Shown: one piece after another, positions 8,305 to 17,066 of the stretch
Layout: the number at the start of each line of letters is the position of its first letter
Numbering within the stretch: the first letter of the stretch is position 1
Source: JACOMS01 sp051252005
GTDB taxonomy: Bacteria; Pseudomonadota; Alphaproteobacteria; Caulobacterales; Maricaulaceae
DNA length: 64,000 bases
Reading direction: 5' to 3'
Assembly: GCA_051252005.1 (NCBI GenBank)
Contig: JBPOEZ010000008.1
Span: 62,001-126,000 of the forward strand
The notes under the pieces: model-generated
The model's database searches: none
What the model saw: the letters and a program-made list of their open reading frames with translations, nothing else
Told to the model about the DNA's origin: nothing
Position numbers and translations under genes: made by a program

Positions 8305-10752
8305 TTAAGTATCCACATCCGCTTCTAGCGCGTTGCTGATAATGAAGTCGCGCCTTGGTTCGACCACATCGCCCATGAGTTTCGTGAACAGCTCGTCCGT
8401 AGCGTCAGCCGCTTCCACGCGGACTTGCAAGAGAGAGCGGGCATTGGCATCGAGCGTGGTTTCCCAAAGCTGGTCAGGGTTCATCTCGCCGAGGCCTTTA
8501 TAGCGCTGAATTTTGAAGCCTTTGCGGCCGCCTTCAAAGATCGTCTCTAAAAGCTGTGCGGGGCCGTAAATTTCTACAGGGTCGTTTTCTCCCCGCCGGA
8601 ACATCGCTGATCCAGAATAAGTTTCCATCAGGGCGGGTGCCATGCGGTGCAAGCGGCGCGCGTCGGAACTATCGCGGAAAGCTTGGCGCAAAACGTGGCG
8701 TTCAACAACGCCGCGAACTTCGCGTTCAAATATAAGCGCGCCGTCTTCGTCAAAGCGCCCAGACCATCCGTCTTCGCCTTCATCCGCAATCGTATCAAGA
8801 CGGCGAGCCGCTTCGACGGCTTCAGCGTCTCCGGCCTCTGGCCCGAACGCGCCAGAAATCGCGACTTGCGCGATGATATTATCAGGCGCACGGGATTTAA
8901 GGCGGTTTATAATACCCTGCGCGGTGAGGGCCTCATGGGCGATCCGTTTCAGATCAGCTCCTGCGATCACAGTCCCATTTTCAAGAGTAAGCGTAGAATC
9001 ACCAGAACCCGCTTCGATCAAATAATCATCAAGTTCGGCCTGATCTTTAATGTAGCGAGCAGACTTACCGCGCTCGACCTTATACAGCGGCGGCTGCGCA
9101 ATATAGAGATAGCCGCGTTCAATAAGCTCCGGCATTTGGCGATAGAAAAAGGTGAGCAAAAGCGTACGGATATGCGCGCCGTCAACGTCCGCATCGGTCA
9201 TGATCACGACTTTATGATAACGTAGTTTTTCGATGTTAAAATCATCGCGGCCGATACCCGTGCCGAGCGCCGTGATCATCGTGCCAATTTCTTGCGACGA
9301 TAACATACGGTCAAAGCGCGCGCGCTCGACGTTGAGAATTTTACCCTTAAGCGGCAAAATGGCTTGGTTATAACGAGAGCGGGCTTGCTTGGCAGACCCT
9401 CCAGCAGAATCTCCCTCCACTATAAATATTTCGGAGAGCGCAGGATCTTTTTCCTGACAATCGGCGAGCTTGCCGGGAAGAGACGCAATATCTAGCGCAG
9501 ACTTACGCCGCGTGAGGTCACGTGCCTTACGCGCGGCTTCGCGGGCAGACGCCGCTTCGACAATCTTTTGAATAATAAGCTTAGCTTCGGACGGGTGCTC
9601 TTCGAACCAATCACCAAGCGCTTCGTTCATGGCGGACTCGACGACAGGCCGCACCTCAGAAGAGACAAGCTTGTCTTTGGTCTGGGAAGAAAATTTCGGG
9701 TCCGGCACTTTAACGGAAAGAACGCAAGTCAAACCTTCGCGCGCATCGTCGCCAGAAATGCTGACTTTTTCTTTTTTGGCCGCGCCGCTTCCGGCCGCAT
9801 ATTTATTAATTGTCCGCGTTAAGGCGCCTCTGAAACCAGCCATATGCGTGCCGCCGTCACGCTGCGGGATGTTATTAGTGAAACAGCGCACATTCTCATG
9901 GTAACTATCATTCCACCAAAGCGCAGCCTCAACGGTGATCCCGTCGATTTCCTTCATGACAGATATTGGCGCTTCGATTTGCGAGGTCTTATTGGCGTCC
10001 AAATGCCTGACAAAAGCGTCGATGCCGCCCTCGTAATAAAGCTCTGTGACGATAGGCTCTTCGGGACGTTCATCCGTCAAAATGATCATCACGCCTGAAT
10101 TCAGGAACGCGAGTTCACGTAAACGGCGCTCAAGCGTGTCGCGGTCAAACTCAACCATGGTGAAGGTTTCTTCGGACGGCAGGAACCGAACTTTGGTGCC
10201 CGTTAAGACTTTAACTTTGCCGTTACGGCGGGTTTCTTCCGGCGCGTCGCCAACGACTTTAAGCGGAGCAACCGTATCGCCGTGGGAGAACTGAATAAAA
10301 TGCTCTTTCCCGTCCCGCCATACGGTGAGGTCTAATGATACGGAAAGCGCGTTGACAACAGAGACGCCGACGCCGTGAAGTCCGCCAGAAACCTTATAGG
10401 AGTTTTGGTCAAACTTACCGCCCGCATGAAGCTGCGTCATGATAACTTCAGCCGCAGACACACCTTCTTCTTCGTGTATGGCAACTGGAATACCGCGCCC
10501 GTTATCAGACACAGAGCAAGACCCGTCAGAATGCAAGTTTACGGTCACGCGGTCAGCATGTCCGGCAAGGCTTTCATCGATCGCGTTATCGACAACTTCG
10601 TAAACCATGTGGTGCAAACCGGAGCCGTCATCTGTGTCGCCAATATACATGCCCGGCCGTTTGCGAACCGCATCTAGGCCTTTCAAGACCTTGATACTAT
10701 CGGCGCCATACTCGGCGTTATTTACGGGTGGTGTCTCGGGCGTATCGGCCAT
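8305..10752 (-). CDS. gyrB: DNA gyrase subunit B
   Basis: An 815-residue ATPase subunit of DNA gyrase, which introduces negative supercoils in complex with GyrA. The GHKL ATPase domain begins with DAVRKRPGMYIGDT and holds DNGRGIPV. The TOPRIM domain carries EGDSAGGSAKQARS and the metal site TDADVDGAHIRTL. The C-terminal GyrA-contact motif is QRYKGLGEMNPDQLWETT. Length is normal for a GyrB. It is divergent from the enoyl-CoA hydratase gene, with about 150 bases of shared promoter region, and is followed closely by coq7. Confidence 0.98.
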   Translation of the reverse strand: MADTPETPPVNNAEYGADSIKVLKGLDAVRKRPGMYIGDTDDGSGLHHMVYEVVDNAIDESLAGHADRVTVNLHSDGSCSVSDNGRGIPVAIHEEEGVSAAEVIMTQLHAGGKFDQNSYKVSGGLHGVGVSVVNALSVSLDLTVWRDGKEHFIQFSHGDTVAPLKVVGDAPEETRRNGKVKVLTGTKVRFLPSEETFTMVEFDRDTLERRLRELAFLNSGVMIILTDERPEEPIVTELYYEGGIDAFVRHLDANKTSQIEAPISVMKEIDGITVEAALWWNDSYHENVRCFTNNIPQRDGGTHMAGFRGALTRTINKYAAGSGAAKKEKVSISGDDAREGLTCVLSVKVPDPKFSSQTKDKLVSSEVRPVVESAMNEALGDWFEEHPSEAKLIIQKIVEAASAREAARKARDLTRRKSALDIASLPGKLADCQEKDPALSEIFIVEGDSAGGSAKQARSRYNQAILPLKGKILNVERARFDRMLSSQEIGTMITALGTGIGRDDFNIEKLRYHKVVIMTDADVDGAHIRTLLLTFFYRQMPELIERGYLYIAQPPLYKVERGKSARYIKDQAELDDYLIEAGSGDSTLTLENGTVIAGADLKRIAHEALTAQGIINRLKSRAPDNIIAQVAISGAFGPEAGDAEAVEAARRLDTIADEGEDGWSGRFDEDGALIFEREVRGVVERHVLRQAFRDSSDARRLHRMAPALMETYSGSAMFRRGENDPVEIYGPAQLLETIFEGGRKGFKIQRYKGLGEMNPDQLWETTLDANARSLLQVRVEAADATDELFTKLMGDVVEPRRDFIISNALEADVDT

Positions 10753-10901
10753 ACGGGTGCGTCTTTCGAATCATCGGAATTTACCCTTAAAATATAGGGG
10801 AAGCGTGCGGAAATTGCACGGTTTATCTGGGTAAAGATGTCTTGTGTTCTGTCCGCAATCCCGCAATATTTCATGAAAGTTTCGAAGACAGAGAGATTAC
10901 T

Positions 10902-11717
10902 ATGAGCATTTTAAAGTATGAACAGGACGGCGCGGTTGTCCTAATTACCCTAAACCGGCCAGAGCACATGAATAGCTATAATGTCCCGATGCATCATGCA
11001 ATTTATGAGGCCATTGAGAAAGCTGACAAAGATAATTCCGTGCGGGCCATGGTTGTCACCGGAGCGGGCCGCGCCTTTTGCGCCGGCGCAGATATAAGCC
11101 AAGGATTTACAAAGATCGGGTTTGATCAAAACCCGCCGCAAATTGACGGAATTGACCGTGATTTTGGCGGCATGCTCAACTTGCGAATTTTTGAATGCGA
11201 TACGCCTATTATTGCGGCGGTCAACGGATCGGCGGTTGGCATTGGCGCGACCATGCTTTTGCCGATGGATATAAAAGTCGCATCGAAAAAAGCTAAGTTT
11301 GCATTTCCGTTCACACGAAGAGGCATTGTTTATGACGGAGCGGCGAGTTGGTTTCTGCCGCGCATTGTTGGTCTATCGCGCGCGCAGGAATGGGGCCTTA
11401 CGGGCCGCATCATTCTCGCCCCCGAAGCCCAAGCTGCAGGCATGCTACATGAATTAACTGAGCCCGAAGACGTGCTCACCCGCGCGATGGAAATCGCGAA
11501 CGATATTGCCGCTAACGTCTCGCCGGAAAGCGCCGCTCATAATAAACAGCTTCTGCGCGCCTCAATGCTTAATGGTCCTGAATATGGCGGCGGGCCGATG
11601 CGCGCCCACATGATGGAAAGCGAGCGCCTCATGAAAATGTTCAAAGCCCATGACTGCATAGAAGGCGTAAAATCCTTCCTCGAAAAACGCGCCCCGCAGT
11701 TTAAAGATAGGGAATAA
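10902..11717 (+). CDS. Enoyl-CoA hydratase/isomerase family protein
   Basis: A 271-residue crotonase-fold enzyme. The first oxyanion-hole loop is GRAFCAGADIS and the second lies in NGSAVGIGATMLLP. These enzymes act on acyl-CoA thioesters, most often hydrating 2-enoyl-CoA in beta-oxidation. The exact substrate cannot be read. The ATG at 10902, just after GAGAGATT, places the usual first strand (ILKYEQDGAVVLITLNRP) at residue 3. It is followed by mutL after 43 bases on the same strand, with no sign of a functional link. Confidence 0.9.
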   Translation: MSILKYEQDGAVVLITLNRPEHMNSYNVPMHHAIYEAIEKADKDNSVRAMVVTGAGRAFCAGADISQGFTKIGFDQNPPQIDGIDRDFGGMLNLRIFECDTPIIAAVNGSAVGIGATMLLPMDIKVASKKAKFAFPFTRRGIVYDGAASWFLPRIVGLSRAQEWGLTGRIILAPEAQAAGMLHELTEPEDVLTRAMEIANDIAANVSPESAAHNKQLLRASMLNGPEYGGGPMRAHMMESERLMKMFKAHDCIEGVKSFLEKRAPQFKDRE

Positions 11718-11760
11718 CGCCAAAGATGACATCTCGCCGCTAACCCCTTACAGACGCCCC

Positions 11761-13641
11761 ATGCAAACAAACACCTATATGATTCGAAGACTCCCGCCGG
11801 AAACGGTGAACCGTATTGCGGCGGGTGAGGTCGTAGAGCGTCCGGCTAGCGTTATCAAAGAGCTTGCGGAGAACGCGATTGATGCTGGCGCTCAGCAGAT
11901 TGATATTCGGTTTGAGGATGGCGGGCGGACGCTTATTTCCGTGACAGATGACGGACGCGGGATGAGCGCAGAAGAATTGCCGGTTGCGATTGAGCGCCAC
12001 GCGACATCAAAGCTCGCGCCGGACGAGGCGGGGGAATGGGACCTGCTCAATATTGGCACGATGGGTTTTCGCGGCGAAGCGTTGCCGTCCATTGGCTCTG
12101 TCGCGCGGCTTTCACTTCTGTCGCAAGTTCTGGACGGGGACACAGCGTGGGAGCTTACGATTGAGGGCGGAAAAGTCGGCACGGTCAAACCTGCGCCGCG
12201 TCTTGGGCTTTCAGGAACGCGGGTTGAAGTGCGCGACTTGTTTTACGCTACTCCTGCTCGTCTCAAGTTTTTAAAATCCGAACGCAGCGAAAGCCTCGCG
12301 ATTTCAGATACGGTCAAACGCCTTGCTATGGCCAATCCGGCAGTTGGTATGACGCTGGCGTCTGGAACGCGGACGACGCTTAAGGTGGCTCGGCAAAGCG
12401 ATGATGAGGCCGGACGGCTTGCGCGTCTTGCTGCTATTTTGGGCCGTGACTTCGGTGATAACGCCCTTGCGATTGACGCGGACCGCGAAGGCATTCGGCT
12501 CACCGGATTTGCGGGTCTCCCGACCTATTCTCGCGGGAACAGCCAGCACCAATATTTGTTCGTCAACGGACGGCCAGTGCGCGATAAATTATTGCACGGC
12601 GCAGTGCGCGGGGCCTATCAAGATTTTCTGGCGCGCGACCGTCATCCAGTCGTTGCTTTGTATGTAGATCTACCGCGGACTCATGTGGACGTAAATGTGC
12701 ATCCCGCCAAGACCGAAGTCCGCTTTCGCGACCCCGGAATGGTGCGCGGATTAATTGTCTCGGCGCTTCGCCACGGCCTCGCTGCGGCAGGGCATAGGGC
12801 CAGCACCACAGTGTCTGATTATGCACTTGGCCGTATTCAAGGTGGCGCAGGCGGCAATTCAAGCTTACCACTGCAAGGTAATTATCAACCGCGCTTTGGC
12901 GGCTCGGCACAAGCGCCTTACCGTAATGATCCGGCTTTGCAGCCTTTAGTCGACGGGTTCTCGGCAAGGGTCGAGGAAACGGGCACGCCCTACCAATTCA
13001 ATCCCGCCGATGAAAATAGCGGGGCGGCTCACGTTAAAACAGAGCCTCATAATTATGAAAGCTACCCACTAGGCGCGGCAAGAGCGCAGCTCCACGAAAC
13101 CTACGTCGTCGCGCAGACCTCGGACGGTATCGTCATCGTCGACCAACACGCCGCTCATGAGCGCCTCGTTTATGAGCGTATGAAAACCGCTATGTCGGGC
13201 AAGGGCGTAGAGCGCCAAGCCCTCCTCATTCCCGACATTGTCGATCTCGACGAAGCAGAAGCCGCCCGTATTTTAGCCCGCTCGGATGAACTAGCCGAAA
13301 TGGGGTTGGTGATTGAACCGTTCGGGACAGGCGCTATTGCTGTGCGGGAAACGCCGGCGCTACTTGGCGAAATGGACGCGCGCGGGCTTATCCGTGATCT
13401 CGCCGATGACCTCGCCGAATATGACGAAGCGCTCAGCTTAAAAGAAAAATTTGAACATGTTTGCGGCACGATGGCCTGCCACGGTTCTGTCCGCGCGGGA
13501 CGGCGGCTCAACGGCCTAGAGATGAACGCGCTCCTCCGGCAAATGGAAGACACGCCCCATAGCGGCCAATGCAATCACGGCCGCCCGACTTATGTAGAAC
13601 TTAAGCTCGCCGATATTGAACGCCTATTTGGGCGGCGGTAA
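11761..13641 (+). CDS. mutL: DNA mismatch repair protein MutL
   Basis: A 626-residue MutL. The N-terminal GHKL ATPase (about residues 7-335) has RIAAGEVVERPASVIKELAE, TDDGRGM and GFRGEALPSI. A Gly/Pro/Asn-rich linker leads to the C-terminal dimerisation domain. That domain carries the metal-binding endonuclease motif DQHAAHERLVYE starting at Asp461, together with ACHGSVRAG and CNHGRPT. This MutL should therefore nick DNA itself, as expected where MutH is absent. A second ATG at 11779 begins exactly at the conserved MIRRLPPETV and may be the real start; neither has a clear ribosome binding site. Confidence 0.97.
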   Translation: MQTNTYMIRRLPPETVNRIAAGEVVERPASVIKELAENAIDAGAQQIDIRFEDGGRTLISVTDDGRGMSAEELPVAIERHATSKLAPDEAGEWDLLNIGTMGFRGEALPSIGSVARLSLLSQVLDGDTAWELTIEGGKVGTVKPAPRLGLSGTRVEVRDLFYATPARLKFLKSERSESLAISDTVKRLAMANPAVGMTLASGTRTTLKVARQSDDEAGRLARLAAILGRDFGDNALAIDADREGIRLTGFAGLPTYSRGNSQHQYLFVNGRPVRDKLLHGAVRGAYQDFLARDRHPVVALYVDLPRTHVDVNVHPAKTEVRFRDPGMVRGLIVSALRHGLAAAGHRASTTVSDYALGRIQGGAGGNSSLPLQGNYQPRFGGSAQAPYRNDPALQPLVDGFSARVEETGTPYQFNPADENSGAAHVKTEPHNYESYPLGAARAQLHETYVVAQTSDGIVIVDQHAAHERLVYERMKTAMSGKGVERQALLIPDIVDLDEAEAARILARSDELAEMGLVIEPFGTGAIAVRETPALLGEMDARGLIRDLADDLAEYDEALSLKEKFEHVCGTMACHGSVRAGRRLNGLEMNALLRQMEDTPHSGQCNHGRPTYVELKLADIERLFGRR

Positions 13642-13649
13642 CCTGCGCC

Positions 13650-15050
13650 CTACTCTGCGGCTGAAATATCAATTTTCATTGCGATCTCTTCGGCGGGGTC
13701 CATAACGGCGTCCATTATCTCGTCGAGAGAGCGAAAGGTTTCGCTTTTCATTTCAATCGTCACCGTTCCGGGATTGTCGAGGAAATTCATGATCTTCTCT
13801 GACCGTTCATCGTCAGTGAGATCATCGTGCGGTTCCAGAAGGGCAGGCAGAAGGAATATAGCTGCAAGCTTGGTTGTGATTTTCTTGTTGAGAAATTCTT
13901 TCAGCAGTCCGCTATCTGTAAACTGCATCGTGAAATTTTTAGCATAAATATCAGGATCGCTAAAATCACGCTGCATAAGCAGGTCCTCAACAACCGGTGT
14001 TAAGCCTTTAAAATGGCCCGAAAGTTCTATCTTACCAAGCTGCTTCGAGTCGAATGTTGCGCTATGAACAAGGTCACCAACCTCGTTATTCGCCGTGTAA
14101 TCCAAGGCCAAATCAGCCTCAATGAAATTGCCGACATCCTCAGAAACACCTTTTAAAAAGTATGACGCAGCATTTTCATTTAACGGGATAGAAAGCTTCG
14201 ACGGATGTATATTTATGCCGGAAAACTGGCCGTTCTTTCCGCGTTTCACATCTATTGTCACGGGGCCAATGGCGAAGTCTTTCGTCTCAAAACGGGCCAG
14301 TGAAACATGCTCAAAAGCGAGGCCTTCGGCTCCGCCGCTGGCCGCATCTCCGGAAACATAACGCGATAGAAGCGCGTCAATCAGAGCCCGGTCGAGTTGT
14401 TTCACATTTAAAGCATCAAGAGATATATCATCAGTTTCCGAGCTTATGCTTATGATAGAGACACTTTCAAAAACTCGGTCGCCTGCGCCCTCAATGTTAA
14501 AATCATGGATGGTCAGGGCATGGGCCTTACCGTCATCATCACGGCTTAGAATGTCGATGGTATCAATGGCGAGGTTCTTAAACCGCAAATCCTTTGTGGC
14601 AAAGGTTTGTTGATTATTGATCCGCCCAACGATGTCTTGAACTTTGGTCAAAAACGCCGCGTCAGGGTCTGTAACATTCAGGCCTTTGATCGTCACGCGT
14701 ATGTCTTTGGCAGCGTCATAACCTTCAAGATCGAGGGCTGTGATGCTCGATATAGCGTAGATATGATCTTTGGCCGCCGTAATATCGACGTCCAGATCTT
14801 TAAAACTCATCGTCCGCCCGTCTTCGGTTACAAGAGCAAGGCGGCTAATTTCGACGCCGTCCTTGTTGGAGATAATATCGCCAAACTCCAATGACTTCAT
14901 ATTTTGAACCCCTAGGAGCGCCGCAATCTGCTCGTTTGTGAAGTCAAGCTTTGTCTCTTCCGGTGCTTCGTGCGCGCTACAAGAAATAAGGGCGCTTGAA
15001 GCAACGGCGAAAATGGATGTCATCAGAAATGCTTTTAAGACTGGAGTCAT
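13650..15050 (-). CDS. Large lipoprotein of unknown function, partner of the PqiA-like gene
   Basis: A 466-residue protein with a lipobox ending at Cys24 (ALISC). No known domain is recognised with confidence. The body alternates short beta strands with Asp-rich turns and repeatedly uses phrases such as DLDVDI, LRFKNLAIDTIDIL and HVSLARFETKDFAIGPV. This is a repetitive beta architecture loosely like AsmA or other elongated lipid-handling proteins. The gene overlaps the upstream PqiA-like gene by four bases, so the two are translationally coupled. Together they suggest an envelope function in lipid transport or outer-membrane integrity, by inference only. Confidence 0.72.
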   Translation of the reverse strand: MTPVLKAFLMTSIFAVASSALISCSAHEAPEETKLDFTNEQIAALLGVQNMKSLEFGDIISNKDGVEISRLALVTEDGRTMSFKDLDVDITAAKDHIYAISSITALDLEGYDAAKDIRVTIKGLNVTDPDAAFLTKVQDIVGRINNQQTFATKDLRFKNLAIDTIDILSRDDDGKAHALTIHDFNIEGAGDRVFESVSIISISSETDDISLDALNVKQLDRALIDALLSRYVSGDAASGGAEGLAFEHVSLARFETKDFAIGPVTIDVKRGKNGQFSGINIHPSKLSIPLNENAASYFLKGVSEDVGNFIEADLALDYTANNEVGDLVHSATFDSKQLGKIELSGHFKGLTPVVEDLLMQRDFSDPDIYAKNFTMQFTDSGLLKEFLNKKITTKLAAIFLLPALLEPHDDLTDDERSEKIMNFLDNPGTVTIEMKSETFRSLDEIMDAVMDPAEEIAMKIDISAAE

Positions 15051-15640
15051 GATGCAGGCTCTTCTTCATTTATTTGGTTGTGTGTTTGAATTGCGGCTGG
15101 CTTCGCTTTGATCATATACATCAAAGCGGTGGTGATAAAAAAGTAAGCGGCGAACCAGTAAAACCCGCTCTGAAAAACCGCGCTCCATGCGCTAGCATTT
15201 GAAAGCGTAATGACAACGCTTGAGATAACAAAAACATCGATCATCGCCCATTTATGCACAGCCTGTACGGCAGTGACCGCAGTCCTCGGCAAAATTTCAA
15301 CATGAATGAGGCCTAGTAAAATCACCCCTTGTTTAAGGATAGGAAAAACAATCGAGAACACCAGAATGATAATCGCGGCTAAGCATGACCCCGAGCGGAA
15401 AAGCTCCTGTACAGACGAAAGTATGGACTGATAAGAAAATTGCTCCGCTGGCAGAAATGCGATGAGCGATTTTACATCAACGCCTTTCTGCTGGAGCAAT
15501 ACGCCGAGGATAGGATTCTGATCGATAGTGCTGACCACAACGTCTTCAAGGCTCACCCCAATACGGATGATAGGTTCAGTCAATCCGAAATAAAGACAGA
15601 GACTGCCTAGGAAAAACAAACCCCATTTGGCGGCGGTCAT
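15047..15640 (-). CDS. PqiA-like inner-membrane protein
   Basis: A 197-residue membrane protein matching one half of a PqiA (paraquat-inducible protein A) unit. It has a first transmembrane segment near residues 8-25, then the family phrase VFPILKQGVILLG, the WAMIDVFVISSVV segment, and a final hydrophobic pair. PqiA proteins work with MCE proteins (PqiB) and a lipoprotein (PqiC) in lipid traffic between membranes. Here no MCE gene is next to it; instead it is coupled by a 4-base overlap to a large lipoprotein. The CxxC zinc-ribbon motifs of canonical PqiA are absent in this half-size form. Confidence 0.8.
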   Translation of the reverse strand: MTAAKWGLFFLGSLCLYFGLTEPIIRIGVSLEDVVVSTIDQNPILGVLLQQKGVDVKSLIAFLPAEQFSYQSILSSVQELFRSGSCLAAIIILVFSIVFPILKQGVILLGLIHVEILPRTAVTAVQAVHKWAMIDVFVISSVVITLSNASAWSAVFQSGFYWFAAYFFITTALMYMIKAKPAAIQTHNQINEEEPAS

Positions 15641-15742
15641 GAAAGCCTCTCAAGAAAATTTGAAAATGCCCGCTGACATACCTTCAATGGCGAGCCGAGG
15701 ATAAAGGCATCATTTGAAAATGTTAAAAAGTCGGCGAAAACT

Positions 15743-16153
15743 CTAATCCCAATCACGGCGTTGAAGCGTTAGGAGCGTGTCGCCGTTTACCCCGAAAAGC
15801 ACTAAGCTGAAATGGGTGGCATCAATACGGCGCGCCTGTTGCAGGGCAGAGATGAAAGCACTTTCCGCCTCCATGCTGTCGCGGCACATTTTTTTAGTCG
15901 AAGCGAGCGGGCCTACTGTGAGCTTGGTGCCATTTAAATCGTAGGTTCCGAAAAAATTGTTACATCCACCATGGCCAGACATCTCGCCGCCGCTGCGGAA
16001 TTGAACGAACTGATCAGAGCTACTCCCTAGCCCCCATTCAGAGCCTTCGAGAGTATAAAGGGTTCGGTCTGCCGGCGGCTTTGCCGTGACGGCTTTGGCA
16101 CACGCTGTGAGGCCGAGAGCCACAATAATTAAAGGAAATAACGGAATAGCCAT
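15743..16153 (-). CDS. META-domain lipoprotein, HslJ-like
   Basis: A 136-residue protein with a lipobox (LGLTAC, Cys18) and a META domain. The hallmark is SGHGGCNNFFGTYDLNG, then LTVGPLASTKKMC and a C-terminal strand around GDTLLTLQRRDW. HslJ-type META proteins are outer-membrane lipoproteins tied to heat or drug stress, and their biochemistry is unclear. The start codon shares one base with the stop of the upstream TIGR02301 gene (TAATG), so they form a two-gene operon. Confidence 0.88.
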   Translation of the reverse strand: MAIPLFPLIIVALGLTACAKAVTAKPPADRTLYTLEGSEWGLGSSSDQFVQFRSGGEMSGHGGCNNFFGTYDLNGTKLTVGPLASTKKMCRDSMEAESAFISALQQARRIDATHFSLVLFGVNGDTLLTLQRRDWD

Positions 16154-16605
16154 TATCGCTCCCTGTAAGGATCGCCGAGCATAGAGGCGAGGTGACGTCC
16201 ATTTTCAGCGAGGGCTGCAGCATCTACGGACACATCTTTTGAGCACACTTCAAAGCGTTCTTCTTGCAAATAATAACCCGCATTAAACGCACCGACCAGT
16301 TGGCGTTTGCGCGCAGAATCATCACCAGCTTCGATCGTCATCATCTTACTCGCAAGATCACGCCATTTTTGGTCACCTTCGCCAAAACAAAGGGTGCGCA
16401 AAAAATGCAGTTGCCCGAGATTGCGGGAGAGCGCATCGACAAGGTTCTTCATTTTCACCATGTCATTTTCAACCCGAAGTTCCGCCGCTTCGCGCGCTTT
16501 TTCCGCCGCCGCTCTCGCAGCCGCGTCCGTTTCCTGCGCGCCTGCTGTCTGTAACAGGGCAGGCGCAGCAAAAACCAAAAGACATGTGATCCATAAATTA
16601 CGCAT
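16153..16605 (-). CDS. TIGR02301-family secreted protein
   Basis: A 150-residue exported protein with a signal peptide ending near AGAQ, then a short charged coiled coil. A conserved alphaproteobacterial domain follows, marked by LGQLHFLRTLCFGEGDQKWR and RKRQLVGAFNAGYYLQEERF. I recognise it as the TIGR02301 family, whose function is unknown. Two cysteines (in TLCFG and EVCSK) may form a disulfide in the periplasm. It is coupled to the META-domain lipoprotein gene downstream. Confidence 0.82.
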   Translation of the reverse strand: MRNLWITCLLVFAAPALLQTAGAQETDAAARAAAEKAREAAELRVENDMVKMKNLVDALSRNLGQLHFLRTLCFGEGDQKWRDLASKMMTIEAGDDSARKRQLVGAFNAGYYLQEERFEVCSKDVSVDAAALAENGRHLASMLGDPYRER

Positions 16606-16707
16606 AGTGCATACTGTATCACATTCTCTGAAAAGAAAATGAATTTTTGCACACGCGAAACGCCTGTTATTGGCTTTTTATAGATCGGGAAGCACAAATT
16701 GTTTTCT

Positions 16708-16726
16708 GCCCCTTGAAACAAGGGGC
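16708..16726 (-). terminator. Perfect hairpin downstream of the monooxygenase gene, possible terminator
   Basis: GCCCCTTG / CAAGGGGC form an 8-bp perfect stem around a 3-base loop, about 50 bases past the stop of the gene at 16776-17066. There is no T tract on either strand, so it may be a weak terminator or an RNA-stabilising end. Confidence 0.4.
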
Positions 16727-16775
16727 CCGTCAAAGCGCCGGTAAATTCGTCAGCCCCCTGCCCGTAGATAAAACG

Positions 16776-17066
16776 CTATTGTTCTACTGCTTCAAAAATT
16801 TGCATCTCTGGTTTTGAGGCGGCTAAACCAGAGAGGCCGACGACGAAGGCACCAGATTCGGGAACGGCGAAATGTGTTTTGAGGGTTTGCATACTTTCCC
16901 AATATTCGACGAAAACCAATCGGTTTACATCTTCGCCGTCTATGGAAACATTATGCCGAATGCAGCCCGCTTCTTTGCGGGATCGTTGCACATGTTCACG
17001 GCTAATCCGCAGGGCCTCTTCCATCATGTCCGGTTTTATCATTACGCTGCCAATCACAATAATCAT
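16776..17066 (-). CDS. Antibiotic biosynthesis monooxygenase (ABM) domain protein
   Basis: A 96-residue single-domain protein of the dimeric alpha/beta ABM fold: IIVIGSVMIKPDMMEEALRI, CIRHNVSIDGEDVNRLVFVE, then a strand with W and a helix with HFAVPESGAF. Members include quinone monooxygenases of the YgiN type and heme-degrading enzymes, so the substrate is open. It overlaps the upstream alpha/beta-hydrolase gene by four bases and is cotranscribed with it, which suggests a shared catabolic or detoxifying step. Confidence 0.87.
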   Translation of the reverse strand: MIIVIGSVMIKPDMMEEALRISREHVQRSRKEAGCIRHNVSIDGEDVNRLVFVEYWESMQTLKTHFAVPESGAFVVGLSGLAASKPEMQIFEAVEQ

